17,459 nucleotides of DNA, taken from NCBI GenBank assembly GCA_025357995.1, contig JANYLF010000012.1, forward strand, positions 1 to 17,459, given 5' to 3'. Source of the DNA: Acidimicrobiia bacterium (GTDB lineage: Bacteria; Actinomycetota; Acidimicrobiia; IMCC26256; JAENVU01). Position 1 is the first letter of the stretch; each line of letters begins with the position of its first letter. The notes below the pieces were generated by a model. It was not told the DNA's origin, did no database searches, and saw nothing but the letters and a program-made list of their open reading frames with translations. Position numbers and translations under genes: made by a program. Shown here piece after piece: positions 1 through 7,095 of the stretch.

Positions 1-41
1 CAGTGGCGGGGTCTTGATTGGTTTGTCGTCGGCTTCGCGGC

Positions 42-821
42 TCAGCGAGACGCGTCAGGTGATGAGTCGCGCGCTCCGTGGCGACCCTCGCCGGCGACGA
101 AGCGGTCGACGGCCAGCTCGTCGGACCGCAAGGCCTCGCGACCACCGATCAACTCGGAGATCAGCGCGTCGGGGAGTGACTGGCTCCACTGCTCGTAGCT
201 CGAGTGTCGATCGCGACGCAGGCACTCCTGGGGAAACTCGGCGATCAGGCGTGCGAGCGTGATCGCCGCGTCGCACGCGACTCCGGGCTCGACGACACGA
301 TTGGCGAGTCCGATGGCCAGGGCCTCTTCGGCTCCAACCTCGCGGCCGGTGAGAATGAGATCCAGCGCACGTGAGTGTCCGATCAGGCGGGGGAGACGGA
401 TCGTCCCGCCGTCGATCAGCGGCACGCCCCACCGTCGACAGAACACACCGAAGGTGGCATCGCGCGCCATCACTCGCAGGTCGCACCACAGCGCGAGCTC
501 GAGCCCGCCCGCCACGGCGTACCCCTCCACCGCCGCGATCACCGGCTTGGTGAGCATCATGCGCGTGGGACCCATCGGACCGTCGCCGCTCGTGCTCACC
601 GAGTTCGCGCGGTCGGTACCGAACGCCTTGAGGTCCGCGCCCGCGCAGAATGTGCCGCCCGCGCCGGTGAGCACCGCGACGCGCTGACCGGGGTCGGTGT
701 CGAACGCGCGGAACGCCTCGGCGAGCGCGGCGGCGGTCGGTCGGTCGACCGCATTGCGCGCCTCGGCCCGATCGATCGTCACGACGGTGACGAAGCCGCG
801 GTACTCGACGCGCACGGTCAT
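42..821 (-). CDS. Crotonase / enoyl-CoA hydratase-isomerase family protein
   Basis: A 259-aa crotonase-fold protein, predicted to act on an acyl-CoA thioester in the cytoplasm. The family signature is visible: FCAGADLK (about 58-65) gives the first oxyanion-hole strand, and EGYAVAGGLELAL (99-111) gives the second, with Glu108 in the place of the first catalytic glutamate of classical hydratases. The segment FGVFCRRWGVPLIDGG (124-139) replaces the usual FGQPE-type stretch, so the second catalytic glutamate is absent (Cys128 sits there). The exact reaction (hydratase, isomerase or other) is therefore open. The frame stays open upstream to 935, but the ATG at 821 starts the conserved part and forms an ATGA overlap with the stop of the histidine phosphatase gene. 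It is the last gene of the four-gene minus-strand operon. The 41 bases beyond its stop hold no clear terminator. Confidence 0.9.
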   Translation of the reverse strand: MTVRVEYRGFVTVVTIDRAEARNAVDRPTAAALAEAFRAFDTDPGQRVAVLTGAGGTFCAGADLKAFGTDRANSVSTSGDGPMGPTRMMLTKPVIAAVEGYAVAGGLELALWCDLRVMARDATFGVFCRRWGVPLIDGGTIRLPRLIGHSRALDLILTGREVGAEEALAIGLANRVVEPGVACDAAITLARLIAEFPQECLRRDRHSSYEQWSQSLPDALISELIGGREALRSDELAVDRFVAGEGRHGARDSSPDASR

Positions 822-1432
822 CTCTTGTCCCGAGTCCCGTGTAAGTGGCCCACATCGTTGACCGATGCAATCGACCGGACACCGCTCCGGTTCGCGCGCA
901 CACGCGAGATCGACGTGTAGATCGGGTCGAACCACAGCGGTTGATCGATACCGAGAATCGAGCCGACGTACGTGTTGACGACGCCGCCGTGGCAGACCAC
1001 GACCACGGTCTGGCCCTGATGGGCGTCGATGATCTCGTCCATGCGCGCCACGATGCGCGCTCGGAACTCCGGCGGAGATTCACCACCGAAGCTTTGCCAC
1101 TCGCCGTTGACCATCGCGTCCCATCTCGGGTCACCGGTCGCCTTGAGTTCTTCGACGGGGATGTAACTGTCCGATTCCGAGTCGTACTCACGGAGACCGT
1201 CGACGATTTCGACATCGAGTCCGTGGACCGCCGCCAGCGGAGCGGCGGTTTGATGCGCCCGCGCGAGCGGAGAGCTCACGATGTGGTCCACGCGTTCGTG
1301 GGCCAGCCAACGGGCGAGGCGAGCGGCTTGATCGTGCCCCAACTCGGTGAGCATCGGATCGACGGGCGCGCCACCACTCTCCTCGCTCGTGATGCGGATC
1401 GGTTCCGCGTGGCGAATGAGCAGCAGGTCCAC
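818..1432 (-). CDS. Histidine phosphatase (phosphoglycerate-mutase-like) family protein
   Basis: A 204-aa branch-1 histidine phosphatase. LLLIRHAEP (about 3-11) carries the phospho-accepting His8 and Arg7 of the RHG/RHA motif. SSPLARAHQTA (53-63) supplies the conserved Arg58, and VVVVCHGGVVN (143-153) supplies the second catalytic His148. The length is typical of cytoplasmic small-molecule phosphatases of this clan; the substrate cannot be read from sequence. I chose the GTG at 1432 because it directly precedes the RHA motif and shares one base with the upstream HAD stop (TAGTG). The frame is open back to 1570, but that part lies antiparallel-free inside the HAD gene and looks like an out-of-frame shadow. 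The stop overlaps the crotonase start by four bases, so translational coupling in one operon is likely. Confidence 0.9.
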   Translation of the reverse strand: MDLLLIRHAEPIRITSEESGGAPVDPMLTELGHDQAARLARWLAHERVDHIVSSPLARAHQTAAPLAAVHGLDVEIVDGLREYDSESDSYIPVEELKATGDPRWDAMVNGEWQSFGGESPPEFRARIVARMDEIIDAHQGQTVVVVCHGGVVNTYVGSILGIDQPLWFDPIYTSISRVRANRSGVRSIASVNDVGHLHGTRDKR

Positions 1433-2064
1433 TACGCCACCCCCAACGGGAATCCGAGATGTCCGGCGAGCTCGTCGAGCGCGGCCTCGGGCGCCACGAC
1501 CTTGACCGTGGTCATCCCCATTGCGCGCGCCGGTTTGAGGTTGACGCCGAGATCGTCCAAGAACACACACTCCGCGGGCGCAACGTCGAGCCGTTCGCAG
1601 ACGAGCGTGTAGATGCGCGGGTCGGGCTTACGGATTCCTTCGATCGCCGATTCGACGATCGTGTCGAACCCGAGCTGGGTGTGATCTCCGGTCTCCGTCC
1701 GTTCGCTCGTCGCCCAGTTGTTGGTGAGCGCACCCACGCGAAGGCCGCGTGCTCGGATGGCCACGATGGCGGCGACCATCGCGGGTCGGGGTGCGAATCC
1801 GGTGGTGATCGCGCGCATGAGCGCAGTGGCATCCACCGCGCCGCCCGCGGCGGCGCACTCGGCTTCGAACTCGGTGCAAAAGCCGGCGAAGTCCACCTCG
1901 GAGCGTTCGAGGCGGGCCCACGCGCCAGTCTCGGCGCTGTTGGCCACCACGGTCCGGATGAAGCGATGGGGGAGTCCGGCCTCGCGCTCGTGCGTGTCGA
2001 ACGCATCGAACGGCGACGGGAAGACCACGCCTCCCAGGTCGAAGATCACGGCTCGGTACGACAT
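1432..2064 (-). CDS. HAD-IA family hydrolase (YihX / ACAD10 / EPHX2 N-domain type)
   Basis: A 210-aa haloacid dehalogenase superfamily hydrolase. Motif I is VIFDLGGVVF (6-15) with nucleophile Asp9; the usual second Asp at +2 is Gly11, as also occurs in the YihX and ACAD10 groups. Motif II is GALTNNW (111-117, Thr114). Motif III is RKPDPRIY (145-152, Lys146). Motif IV is VFLDDLGVNL (167-176, Asp170 and Asp171). A helical cap lies between motifs I and II (about 17-90). The likely activity is phosphatase or another phosphoryl/halo hydrolase on a small metabolite; the substrate is unknown. The ATG at 2064 lies 4 bases after the LLM oxidoreductase stop, and the gene ends overlapping the histidine phosphatase GTG by one base. 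Two phosphatase-type hydrolases in tandem in one operon suggest a shared metabolite, but this is inference. Confidence 0.9.
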   Translation of the reverse strand: MSYRAVIFDLGGVVFPSPFDAFDTHEREAGLPHRFIRTVVANSAETGAWARLERSEVDFAGFCTEFEAECAAAGGAVDATALMRAITTGFAPRPAMVAAIVAIRARGLRVGALTNNWATSERTETGDHTQLGFDTIVESAIEGIRKPDPRIYTLVCERLDVAPAECVFLDDLGVNLKPARAMGMTTVKVVAPEAALDELAGHLGFPLGVA

Positions 2065-2068
2065 CCGG

Positions 2069-3109
2069 TTAGAGCGCGAGTTCCGCCATGATCTGCAGCG
2101 CCTCGGGCTGTTGCGCGCCGACGATCATCGTGGTGATGCCGGACTCTTGCCATGCCGCGAACCGATCCGCGATGCGTTCCTTCGGACCGATGAGCGCGAT
2201 CTCGTCGACGAGATCGTCGGGGACCGCGGCGATCGCTTCGGTCTTCTTCCCGTCGAGATAGAGGTCCTGAATCTCCTTGGCTGCGGCTTCGAAGCCGTAC
2301 CGACACGCGAGGTCGTTGTAGAAGTTCTTGCCGCGTGCCCCCATGCCACCGATGTAGAGCGCGGCCATCGGCTTCACGAAGCCACGCAGCGCGTCGAGGT
2401 CGTCGCCGACGATCACACTCACGGTGGGCGCAACGTCGAAGTCGGTGAGTGACTTGCCGGCTCCAGCCTTCGCGAACCCAGCATCGAGCGCCGCGCCGTA
2501 GGTGTCCTTGAAGCGGTACGGCGAGAAGAAGATGGGGAGCCACCCGTCGGCGATCTCCGCGGTCAACTCCACGTTCTTGGGTCCGATGGCGGCAAGGTAG
2601 ATCGGGATGTCGGCGCGGTTCGGGTGCACGATGATCTTGAGCGCCTTCCCGAGACCGGTCGCGTCGTCGCCCGAGTAGGGAATGTCGTAGTGCGCGCCGT
2701 GGTGAACGAGTGGCGCTTCCCGGCGCAGAATCGTGCGCACGATGTCGATGTACTCGCGCGTCTTCACGAGCGGCTTGCCGTACGCCTGACCGTGCCAGCC
2801 CTCGACGACTTGGGGGCCGGAAAGTCCGAGGCCCATGAGGAAGCGGTTGCCGCTCATGAGGTCGAGCGTGGCCGCGGTCATCGCGGTCATCGCGGGCGTG
2901 CGGGCCGGCATCTGCATGATGGCGGAGCCGAAGTTGATGGTGGAGGTCTGGCCCATCATCCACGCGATCGGCGTGATGCAATCGGTGCCGTACGCCTCCG
3001 CGGTCCAGACCGAATGGAACCCGAGGCGTTCGGCTTCCTGCGCGGTCGTGACGGCGCGGGCGAGACCCGTGCCCCAGTCCTGGTATCCGAAGTTGATGCC
3101 GAGTCGCAT
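2069..3109 (-). CDS. LLM-class F420-dependent oxidoreductase
   Basis: A 346-aa luciferase-like monooxygenase family protein of the actinobacterial F420-dependent type. It starts MRLGINFGYQDWG, runs through SVWTAEAYGTD (33-43) and has the diagnostic SGNRFLMGLGLSGPQVVEGW (86-105), typical of the TIM-barrel LLM enzymes that transfer hydride to or from F420. Members of this family act on secondary alcohols, ketones or lipid-type substrates; the actual one is unknown here. The start ATG at 3109 has a good Shine-Dalgarno, AAGAAGGA (minus strand, 3127 to 3120), 10 bases upstream. It is the first gene of an operon with the HAD hydrolase (4-bp gap), histidine phosphatase and crotonase. Its candidate promoter -10 box overlaps that of the divergent SDR gene. 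Confidence 0.92.
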   Translation of the reverse strand: MRLGINFGYQDWGTGLARAVTTAQEAERLGFHSVWTAEAYGTDCITPIAWMMGQTSTINFGSAIMQMPARTPAMTAMTAATLDLMSGNRFLMGLGLSGPQVVEGWHGQAYGKPLVKTREYIDIVRTILRREAPLVHHGAHYDIPYSGDDATGLGKALKIIVHPNRADIPIYLAAIGPKNVELTAEIADGWLPIFFSPYRFKDTYGAALDAGFAKAGAGKSLTDFDVAPTVSVIVGDDLDALRGFVKPMAALYIGGMGARGKNFYNDLACRYGFEAAAKEIQDLYLDGKKTEAIAAVPDDLVDEIALIGPKERIADRFAAWQESGITTMIVGAQQPEALQIMAELAL

Positions 3110-3119
3110 ACGGTGAACG

Positions 3120-3127
3120 TCCTTCTT
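3120..3127 (-). promoter_or_regulatory. Shine-Dalgarno of the LLM oxidoreductase operon
   Basis: The minus strand reads AAGAAGGA here, followed by 10 bases and the ATG at 3109. It fixes the start of the operon's first gene. It also shows that this transcript has a leader, unlike the divergent SDR gene. Confidence 0.6.
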
Positions 3128-3143
3128 GTGCGGGAGGTGCGCA

Positions 3144-3149
3144 ACCCTA
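3144..3149 (-). promoter_or_regulatory. Candidate -10 box (TAGGGT) for the LLM/HAD/phosphatase/crotonase operon
   Basis: The minus strand reads TAGGGT, a TANNNT -10 element. It would place the transcription start near 3137 and give a leader of about 28 nt that contains the AAGAAGGA ribosome site. The central TA (3148-3149) is shared with the plus-strand TACGAT box. No strong -35 is visible. Confidence 0.45.
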
Positions 3150-3153
3150 CGAT
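3148..3153 (+). promoter_or_regulatory. Candidate leaderless -10 box (TACGAT) for the SDR gene
   Basis: TACGAT ends 6 bases before the GTG at 3160, so transcription should begin at or next to the start codon. No Shine-Dalgarno lies at a usable distance. A weak -35 (TTGTGC, 3126-3131) sits 16 bp upstream. The box overlaps the minus-strand TAGGGT. Confidence 0.5.
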
Positions 3154-3159
3154 GCGGCC

Positions 3160-4116
3160 GTGCGTGTGGTCATCCTCGGCGGAACTCGATGCATCGGTCG
3201 GGCCATCGTCGAGCGTCTCGCGCCCGATCACGATGTGCTGGTCGTGCACCGCGGGTTGACGGAGCCATCAGGTCTGCCCGCCGTTCGTCATGTTCATGTC
3301 GACCGCTCGAATCTCCGATCGGCCGGCACCGAGTTGGCCGAGTTTCGGCCGGATGTGCTCGTGGACGTGAGCGGGATGAGTGCGCCATCGGCGCGGGGCG
3401 CGCTCGACATCTTCGGTGCCGCCCCCCGCATGGTCGCGATCTCGAGCGTCGATGTGTACGGCGCGTACGCGTCGTTCCATCGCGCGCTTCCCGTCGAGCC
3501 GGTGCCGCTCACCGAGTTGTCGGCCCGTCGGGGTCCCGAGCACTGGTACATCGACCGGCCCGACGAGGAGAACGTCGAGTTCGAAGACGTGTACCTCGGC
3601 GCAGGCGCGCCGGTATTGCGCCTCGGAGCCGTGTATGGGCCGCACAATGAGCCGAGTCGATTGGAGTTCATACTGCGGCGCGTGCGCGCGGGGCGTACCC
3701 ACATTCCGATCGGCCGCGGGTCGTTCCGGTTCTCACGCGTGTACGTGCACGACGTGGCGCGCGCGGTGGAGCGCGCGCTCACGATCGACGGAACCGGCGG
3801 CCGGGCTTTCAACGTGTGCGAGTCGCACACGTGGGACTACGCCGAATTCGCGGCGCAAATCGTTGCTGCCGCGGGATCCGACGCGAAGTTGGTTCACGTT
3901 CCCGGCCGGGTGCTTCCCGCCGACATGCTCATGACCGCCACCTTCAGACAGGATCTCCTCGCCGACGCAACACTTGGCCGCGAGGTGCTCGGATGGGAAG
4001 AGACAGACCGCGTCGAGGCGTTGGAGCAATCCGTGCGGTGGGAATTCGATCATCCGCCCGCGCATCCGGATCTCGACTTCGGACCGGACGACCGTGCACT
4101 CACAGAGCCCCGATAG
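3160..4116 (+). CDS. NAD(P)-binding SDR / epimerase-dehydratase-like protein, atypical
   Basis: A 318-aa extended-SDR-fold protein. The N-terminus VVILGGTRCIGRAIVERL (3-20) is the Rossmann dinucleotide motif in the GGTxxIG form seen in atypical SDRs. ISSVDVYG (94-101) matches the conserved serine strand, and LRLGAVYGPH (153-162) the typical epimerase strand after the active site. The YxxxK pair is not intact: the candidate tyrosine Tyr130 is followed by IDRPD, with proline at the lysine position. It may therefore be a binding or regulatory SDR, or use different chemistry. I chose the GTG at 3160 because it opens directly on the Rossmann strand and has a -10 box 6 bases upstream. It is followed after 10 bases by the hydrolase-thioredoxin fusion gene, probably in the same transcript. 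Confidence 0.85.
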   Translation: MRVVILGGTRCIGRAIVERLAPDHDVLVVHRGLTEPSGLPAVRHVHVDRSNLRSAGTELAEFRPDVLVDVSGMSAPSARGALDIFGAAPRMVAISSVDVYGAYASFHRALPVEPVPLTELSARRGPEHWYIDRPDEENVEFEDVYLGAGAPVLRLGAVYGPHNEPSRLEFILRRVRAGRTHIPIGRGSFRFSRVYVHDVARAVERALTIDGTGGRAFNVCESHTWDYAEFAAQIVAAAGSDAKLVHVPGRVLPADMLMTATFRQDLLADATLGREVLGWEETDRVEALEQSVRWEFDHPPAHPDLDFGPDDRALTEPR

Positions 4117-4126
4117 AAAGGGAACC

Positions 4127-5131
4127 ATGACCGACCTGATCACCAATGTGGTACGCGGAAGCGACGCCGATCGCCTGCTGATCCTCCTGCACGGGTACGG
4201 CGCGGATGAACGCGACCTGGGCGCGTTGCTCACGTACCTCGACCCGACCGGTCGATTCGCCACAGTCATGCCGCGTGGCCCGCTCGAGGCACCCGGTGCG
4301 CCCGGCTATGCGTGGTTCCCCATCGGAGCGGAGGGCGTGGACGCCGACGCGTTTGCTGTAGCGGTCCATCTCCTCGATGCGTTCGTCGACGAGCAGTGTG
4401 CCGAGCTCGGATTCGTGCGTGAGCAGGCGATCTTCGGTGGGTTTTCGCAGGGTGCTGGTCTCGCGCTGTTGCTCGCAATCGGCGCCGATGCCGGCACGCG
4501 ACCGGCGGGCGTGCTTGCGATGAGTCCGTTCGCGCCCGCGGGTGATGTGCTCGCTATCGATTGGGACGCGGCGCAGTCGGTCCCGGTCATGCTGCAGCAC
4601 GGCACCGAGGACCCGATGATCCCGATCTCCGCGGCGCGCCAACTTGCGGCGACGTTGGCGGATCATGGCGTTCCCCTCGTATACCGCGAGTACCCGATGG
4701 GCCATCAGGTCGCGTTGGAGAGCGTGGAGGACGCAGCCGCGTGGATGGCGCAGGTCGTGGCGGACGAATCTCCGAACGAAGCCCTTCCGGAGCCGCCGCC
4801 CGAAGGCCCGGTGAAGGCGGTCACGACGGCGTCGTTCGCGAGCGAAGTGCTCGGCAGCGATATCCCGGTGATCGTCGACTTCTGGGCGCCGTGGTGTGGA
4901 CCGTGCCGGCAGGTCGGCCCGATCGTGGATCAGATCGCGCAGATGCGCGAGGGATCCTACAAAGTCGTCAAAGTGAACATCGACGAGGAGCCTGCGCTGG
5001 CGCAGCAGTACGACGTGCAGAGCATCCCGTTGATCGCGCTGTTCCGCAACGGACGTAAGGAACGGGCTGCGTTGGGTGCGAAGCCGCGCGCACAACTCGA
5101 AGCCGAACTCGGAATGCTCGTCATCCCCTAA
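4127..5131 (+). CDS. Alpha/beta-hydrolase (carboxylesterase/phospholipase type) fused to a thioredoxin domain
   Basis: A 334-aa two-domain protein. Residues 1-212 form a carboxylesterase/phospholipase-type alpha/beta hydrolase: LILLHGYGADERD (18-30) gives the oxyanion loop, GGFSQGAG (104-111) the nucleophile elbow with Ser107, GTEDPMIP (159-166) Asp162, and MGHQV (191-195) His193. A proline- and glutamate-rich linker (about 214-229) leads to a complete thioredoxin domain, with DFWAPWCGPC (251-260) bearing the redox pair Cys257/Cys260 and the cis-proline in SIPLIALF (Pro301). No signal peptide is seen, so it is probably cytoplasmic. The ATG at 4127 follows AAAGGGA (4117-4123). The frame is unbroken across the junction. 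The domain pairing is unusual; thiol control of the esterase, or reduction of an acyl-thioester product, are guesses. Its stop shares bases with the convergent LPXTG gene. Confidence 0.9.
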   Translation: MTDLITNVVRGSDADRLLILLHGYGADERDLGALLTYLDPTGRFATVMPRGPLEAPGAPGYAWFPIGAEGVDADAFAVAVHLLDAFVDEQCAELGFVREQAIFGGFSQGAGLALLLAIGADAGTRPAGVLAMSPFAPAGDVLAIDWDAAQSVPVMLQHGTEDPMIPISAARQLAATLADHGVPLVYREYPMGHQVALESVEDAAAWMAQVVADESPNEALPEPPPEGPVKAVTTASFASEVLGSDIPVIVDFWAPWCGPCRQVGPIVDQIAQMREGSYKVVKVNIDEEPALAQQYDVQSIPLIALFRNGRKERAALGAKPRAQLEAELGMLVIP

Positions 5132-5904
5132 CTCGGCACATGACCCTCGGGTGTGAGTTTCCTACTCCCCCACCACAGCGCAGCTGCGCCCAGGATCAGC
5201 GCGGCGAAACCGGAGAGTGCCACGGTCAGTGTGCCATCGCCGGTCTTGGGCAAGGTCGGTCCGGTGGCGACGGTGCGCCGGCTCGTGGCCCGACGGTCGA
5301 GTTGCGCGCCCTGCACCTGCACGGAGTTGGTCACGGAGATCGCGTCGCCGATCTCCGTCGGGAGGGTGACCGTGGTCGGCGGTGGCGCGTCGGCGACGGT
5401 GAACGGGAGGGGATCGAAGTCGAACGATCGGATACCGTCGAGCGCGGGATTGTCGACGACACAGTGAGCCATGAGTAGGTAGTTGCCGGCGGGCGCGATC
5501 GTGGTCCCGGGGACCGTCACCGTTCCGGACCATGCGCCACCGAATGTGACGTCGATGGCTCCGAGCGGGATGGACTCACCGTCGCGATCGATCCGGAGTT
5601 CGACGCGCGTTCCGTCGTACACGATCGGGTGATCCGCAGCCGTGGCGCCGATCGCAAGGCGCGAGGATGCGGTCGGTGTCGTACCAGCGCCCGGAGCCGG
5701 CGCCAACCACTGGCACAACGTGTCGGCGGACGACGCGACGTTCACGGGTGTGCCCGCGATCGCGGATGCGGGGCTGCGAGACCAGCTCTCCGATGCAGAT
5801 GCGGGGGGCGCGAACGCCACGAGTGTGAGGAGGCTTCCGGTGAGAGCCGCGGCCGCGACGGCACGGCGAGGTATCCCAACCGTCGATTGCACCCATTGCC
5901 GCAC
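5128..5904 (-). CDS. LPXTG-anchored secreted surface protein
   Basis: A 258-aa predicted cell-wall-anchored protein. It has a signal peptide (RR at 13-14, hydrophobic core about 15-32, likely cleavage after ASA at residue 37). An extracellular region of about 180 residues contains two cysteines (Cys64, Cys148), which could form a disulfide. A proline/threonine stretch (174-182) precedes the sorting signal LPKTG (218-222), a membrane segment (about 226-246) and a short SRK-containing tail. The middle looks beta-rich (alternating hydrophobic strands 98-170), but I recognise no named domain. The GTG at 5904 is supported by GGGAGGT six bases upstream; the frame stays open far upstream only as a shadow of selD. 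No sortase gene is in the window. Its stop overlaps the convergent fusion gene's stop in CTAA (5128-5131). Confidence 0.85.
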   Translation of the reverse strand: MRQWVQSTVGIPRRAVAAAALTGSLLTLVAFAPPASASESWSRSPASAIAGTPVNVASSADTLCQWLAPAPGAGTTPTASSRLAIGATAADHPIVYDGTRVELRIDRDGESIPLGAIDVTFGGAWSGTVTVPGTTIAPAGNYLLMAHCVVDNPALDGIRSFDFDPLPFTVADAPPPTTVTLPTEIGDAISVTNSVQVQGAQLDRRATSRRTVATGPTLPKTGDGTLTVALSGFAALILGAAALWWGSRKLTPEGHVPS

Positions 5905-5910
5905 GCGCGG

Positions 5911-5917
5911 ACCTCCC
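5911..5917 (-). promoter_or_regulatory. Shine-Dalgarno deciding the GTG start of the LPXTG gene
   Basis: The minus strand reads GGGAGGT, six bases before the GTG at 5904. This near-perfect ribosome site decides the start in a frame that otherwise runs open for another 300 codons. Confidence 0.7.
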
Positions 5918-5941
5918 AAGCCGGGCTCCACCCGCGCGTCG

Positions 5942-5947
5942 ACGGTA
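5942..5947 (-). promoter_or_regulatory. Possible -10 box (TACCGT) in the selD-LPXTG gap
   Basis: The minus strand reads TACCGT within the 92-base gap after selD. It would give a leader of about 30 nt containing the GGGAGGT site, so the LPXTG gene may have its own promoter as well as read-through from selD. No convincing -35 is seen. Confidence 0.3.
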
Positions 5948-5996
5948 GCCCTGGGGAATGACGCGTTGGCGGATGGTGGGGTGGCTCTGTGCGCGC

Positions 5997-7073
5997 TCAG
6001 TGAACGCGGATTCGTCCCGCTTCGTTGGATCCGATGTGGCCCACGACGGCCGCGGCCGGCGTGCCCGCGGCCTCGAGCTCGGCGACGAGGTCGTCGACCG
6101 CGTCCGGTGCCACGGAGAAGAGCAGGCCGCCGGAGGTCTGTGCGTCGGCGAGGAGAAGTTGTTCGGACGGATCGAGGCCGTTCCAATCGACGAACTCGGA
6201 AACGAATGCGTGATTGCGTTGCGTGCCGCCGGCCACGAAGCCCTCGGCAACGAGCCGGCGGACACCGTCGATGATCGGCACCGCGCCCGCGTCCACCCGC
6301 GCCGAAACGCCGGAGCCGCGCGCCATTTCGCCGAGATGACCGAGGAGTCCGAAGCCGGTGATGTCGGTCACCGCGTGGATCGCGTCGCCGAGTGCGCGTC
6401 CGGCGTCGCGCGCGCCCGCGTTCAACGTCGTCATCAAGCCGACCGCCGTCGCCAGCAGCTCCTCGCTCGCGCCTTCCCGTTTGACTGCGGTCGAGATCAC
6501 GCCGAGACCGATCGGCTTGGTGAGCACGAGTCGATCGCCCGGTTGCGCTCCGGAGTTGCGCCACACTCGATCGGGTTCGACCGTTCCGACGACTGCGAGA
6601 CCGAACTTCGGCTCGGGATCGTCGATGGAGTGACCGCCGCCCACCAACGCGCCCGCGTGGTGCACGACGGCCGCGCCACCGTCGATCACGCGCGCGAGTA
6701 GCTCGAACGGCAAACCGTCGCGAGGCCACGCGACGAGGTTCAACGCGAGGAGTGGCGCACCGCCCATCGCGTACACGTCGGAGAGCGCATTGGTCGCGGC
6801 GATGCGACCCCAATCGAACGCGTCGTCGACGATCGGCGTGAAGAAGTCGGTGGTGAGCACGATCGCGAGATCGTCACGAACGCGATACACCGCCGCGTCG
6901 TCAGCCGTGTCGAGGCCGACGATGAGGTTGGGATCGTCGGGAGGATCGAGTCCGCGTACGAGGCCCAGGACGGTGCGCAGGTCGTCGGGGGAGAGCTTGC
7001 AGGCGCAGCCGGCGCCGTGCGAGAAACGCGTGAGTCGAAGTTGCTCGGCGCCGGGCGTGGGGGGCGCGTTCAG
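5997..7073 (-). CDS. selD: Selenide, water dikinase (selenophosphate synthase)
   Basis: About 358 aa, close to the 347 of the Escherichia coli enzyme. SelD makes selenophosphate from selenide and ATP, the selenium donor for selenocysteine, 2-selenouridine and selenium cofactors. The diagnostic motif RFSHGAGCACKLSP (16-29) holds Cys23 at the catalytic Cys/Sec position and Lys26, so this is a cysteine form, not a selenoprotein. GLDTADDAAVYR (53-64), LTTDFFTPIVDD (73-84) and ATNALSDVYAMGG (92-104) are the conserved AIR-synthase-like nucleotide and metal segments. The start is uncertain: between the NlpC/P60 stop (7096) and the catalytic motif there is no in-frame ATG, GTG or TTG. I give the CTG at 7073. 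The alternatives are GTG codons at 7160 or 7157, overlapping the upstream gene. No selA, selB, selC or selU is in the window. Confidence 0.9.
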   Translation of the reverse strand: MNAPPTPGAEQLRLTRFSHGAGCACKLSPDDLRTVLGLVRGLDPPDDPNLIVGLDTADDAAVYRVRDDLAIVLTTDFFTPIVDDAFDWGRIAATNALSDVYAMGGAPLLALNLVAWPRDGLPFELLARVIDGGAAVVHHAGALVGGGHSIDDPEPKFGLAVVGTVEPDRVWRNSGAQPGDRLVLTKPIGLGVISTAVKREGASEELLATAVGLMTTLNAGARDAGRALGDAIHAVTDITGFGLLGHLGEMARGSGVSARVDAGAVPIIDGVRRLVAEGFVAGGTQRNHAFVSEFVDWNGLDPSEQLLLADAQTSGGLLFSVAPDAVDDLVAELEAAGTPAAAVVGHIGSNEAGRIRVH

Positions 7074-7095
7074 CGTGAACTCGCGGTCGGCTGCG

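Noticed and set aside
4100..5095. Long minus-strand frame opposite the hydrolase-thioredoxin fusion
   Set aside because: The plus-strand frame contains two complete known domains; the opposite frame is arginine-rich and featureless.
5905..6813. N-terminal 300 codons of the open frame that ends in the LPXTG protein
   Set aside because: The translation is arginine-rich and overlaps selD on the same strand in another frame. The GTG at 5904 with its GGGAGGT site and signal peptide is the real start.
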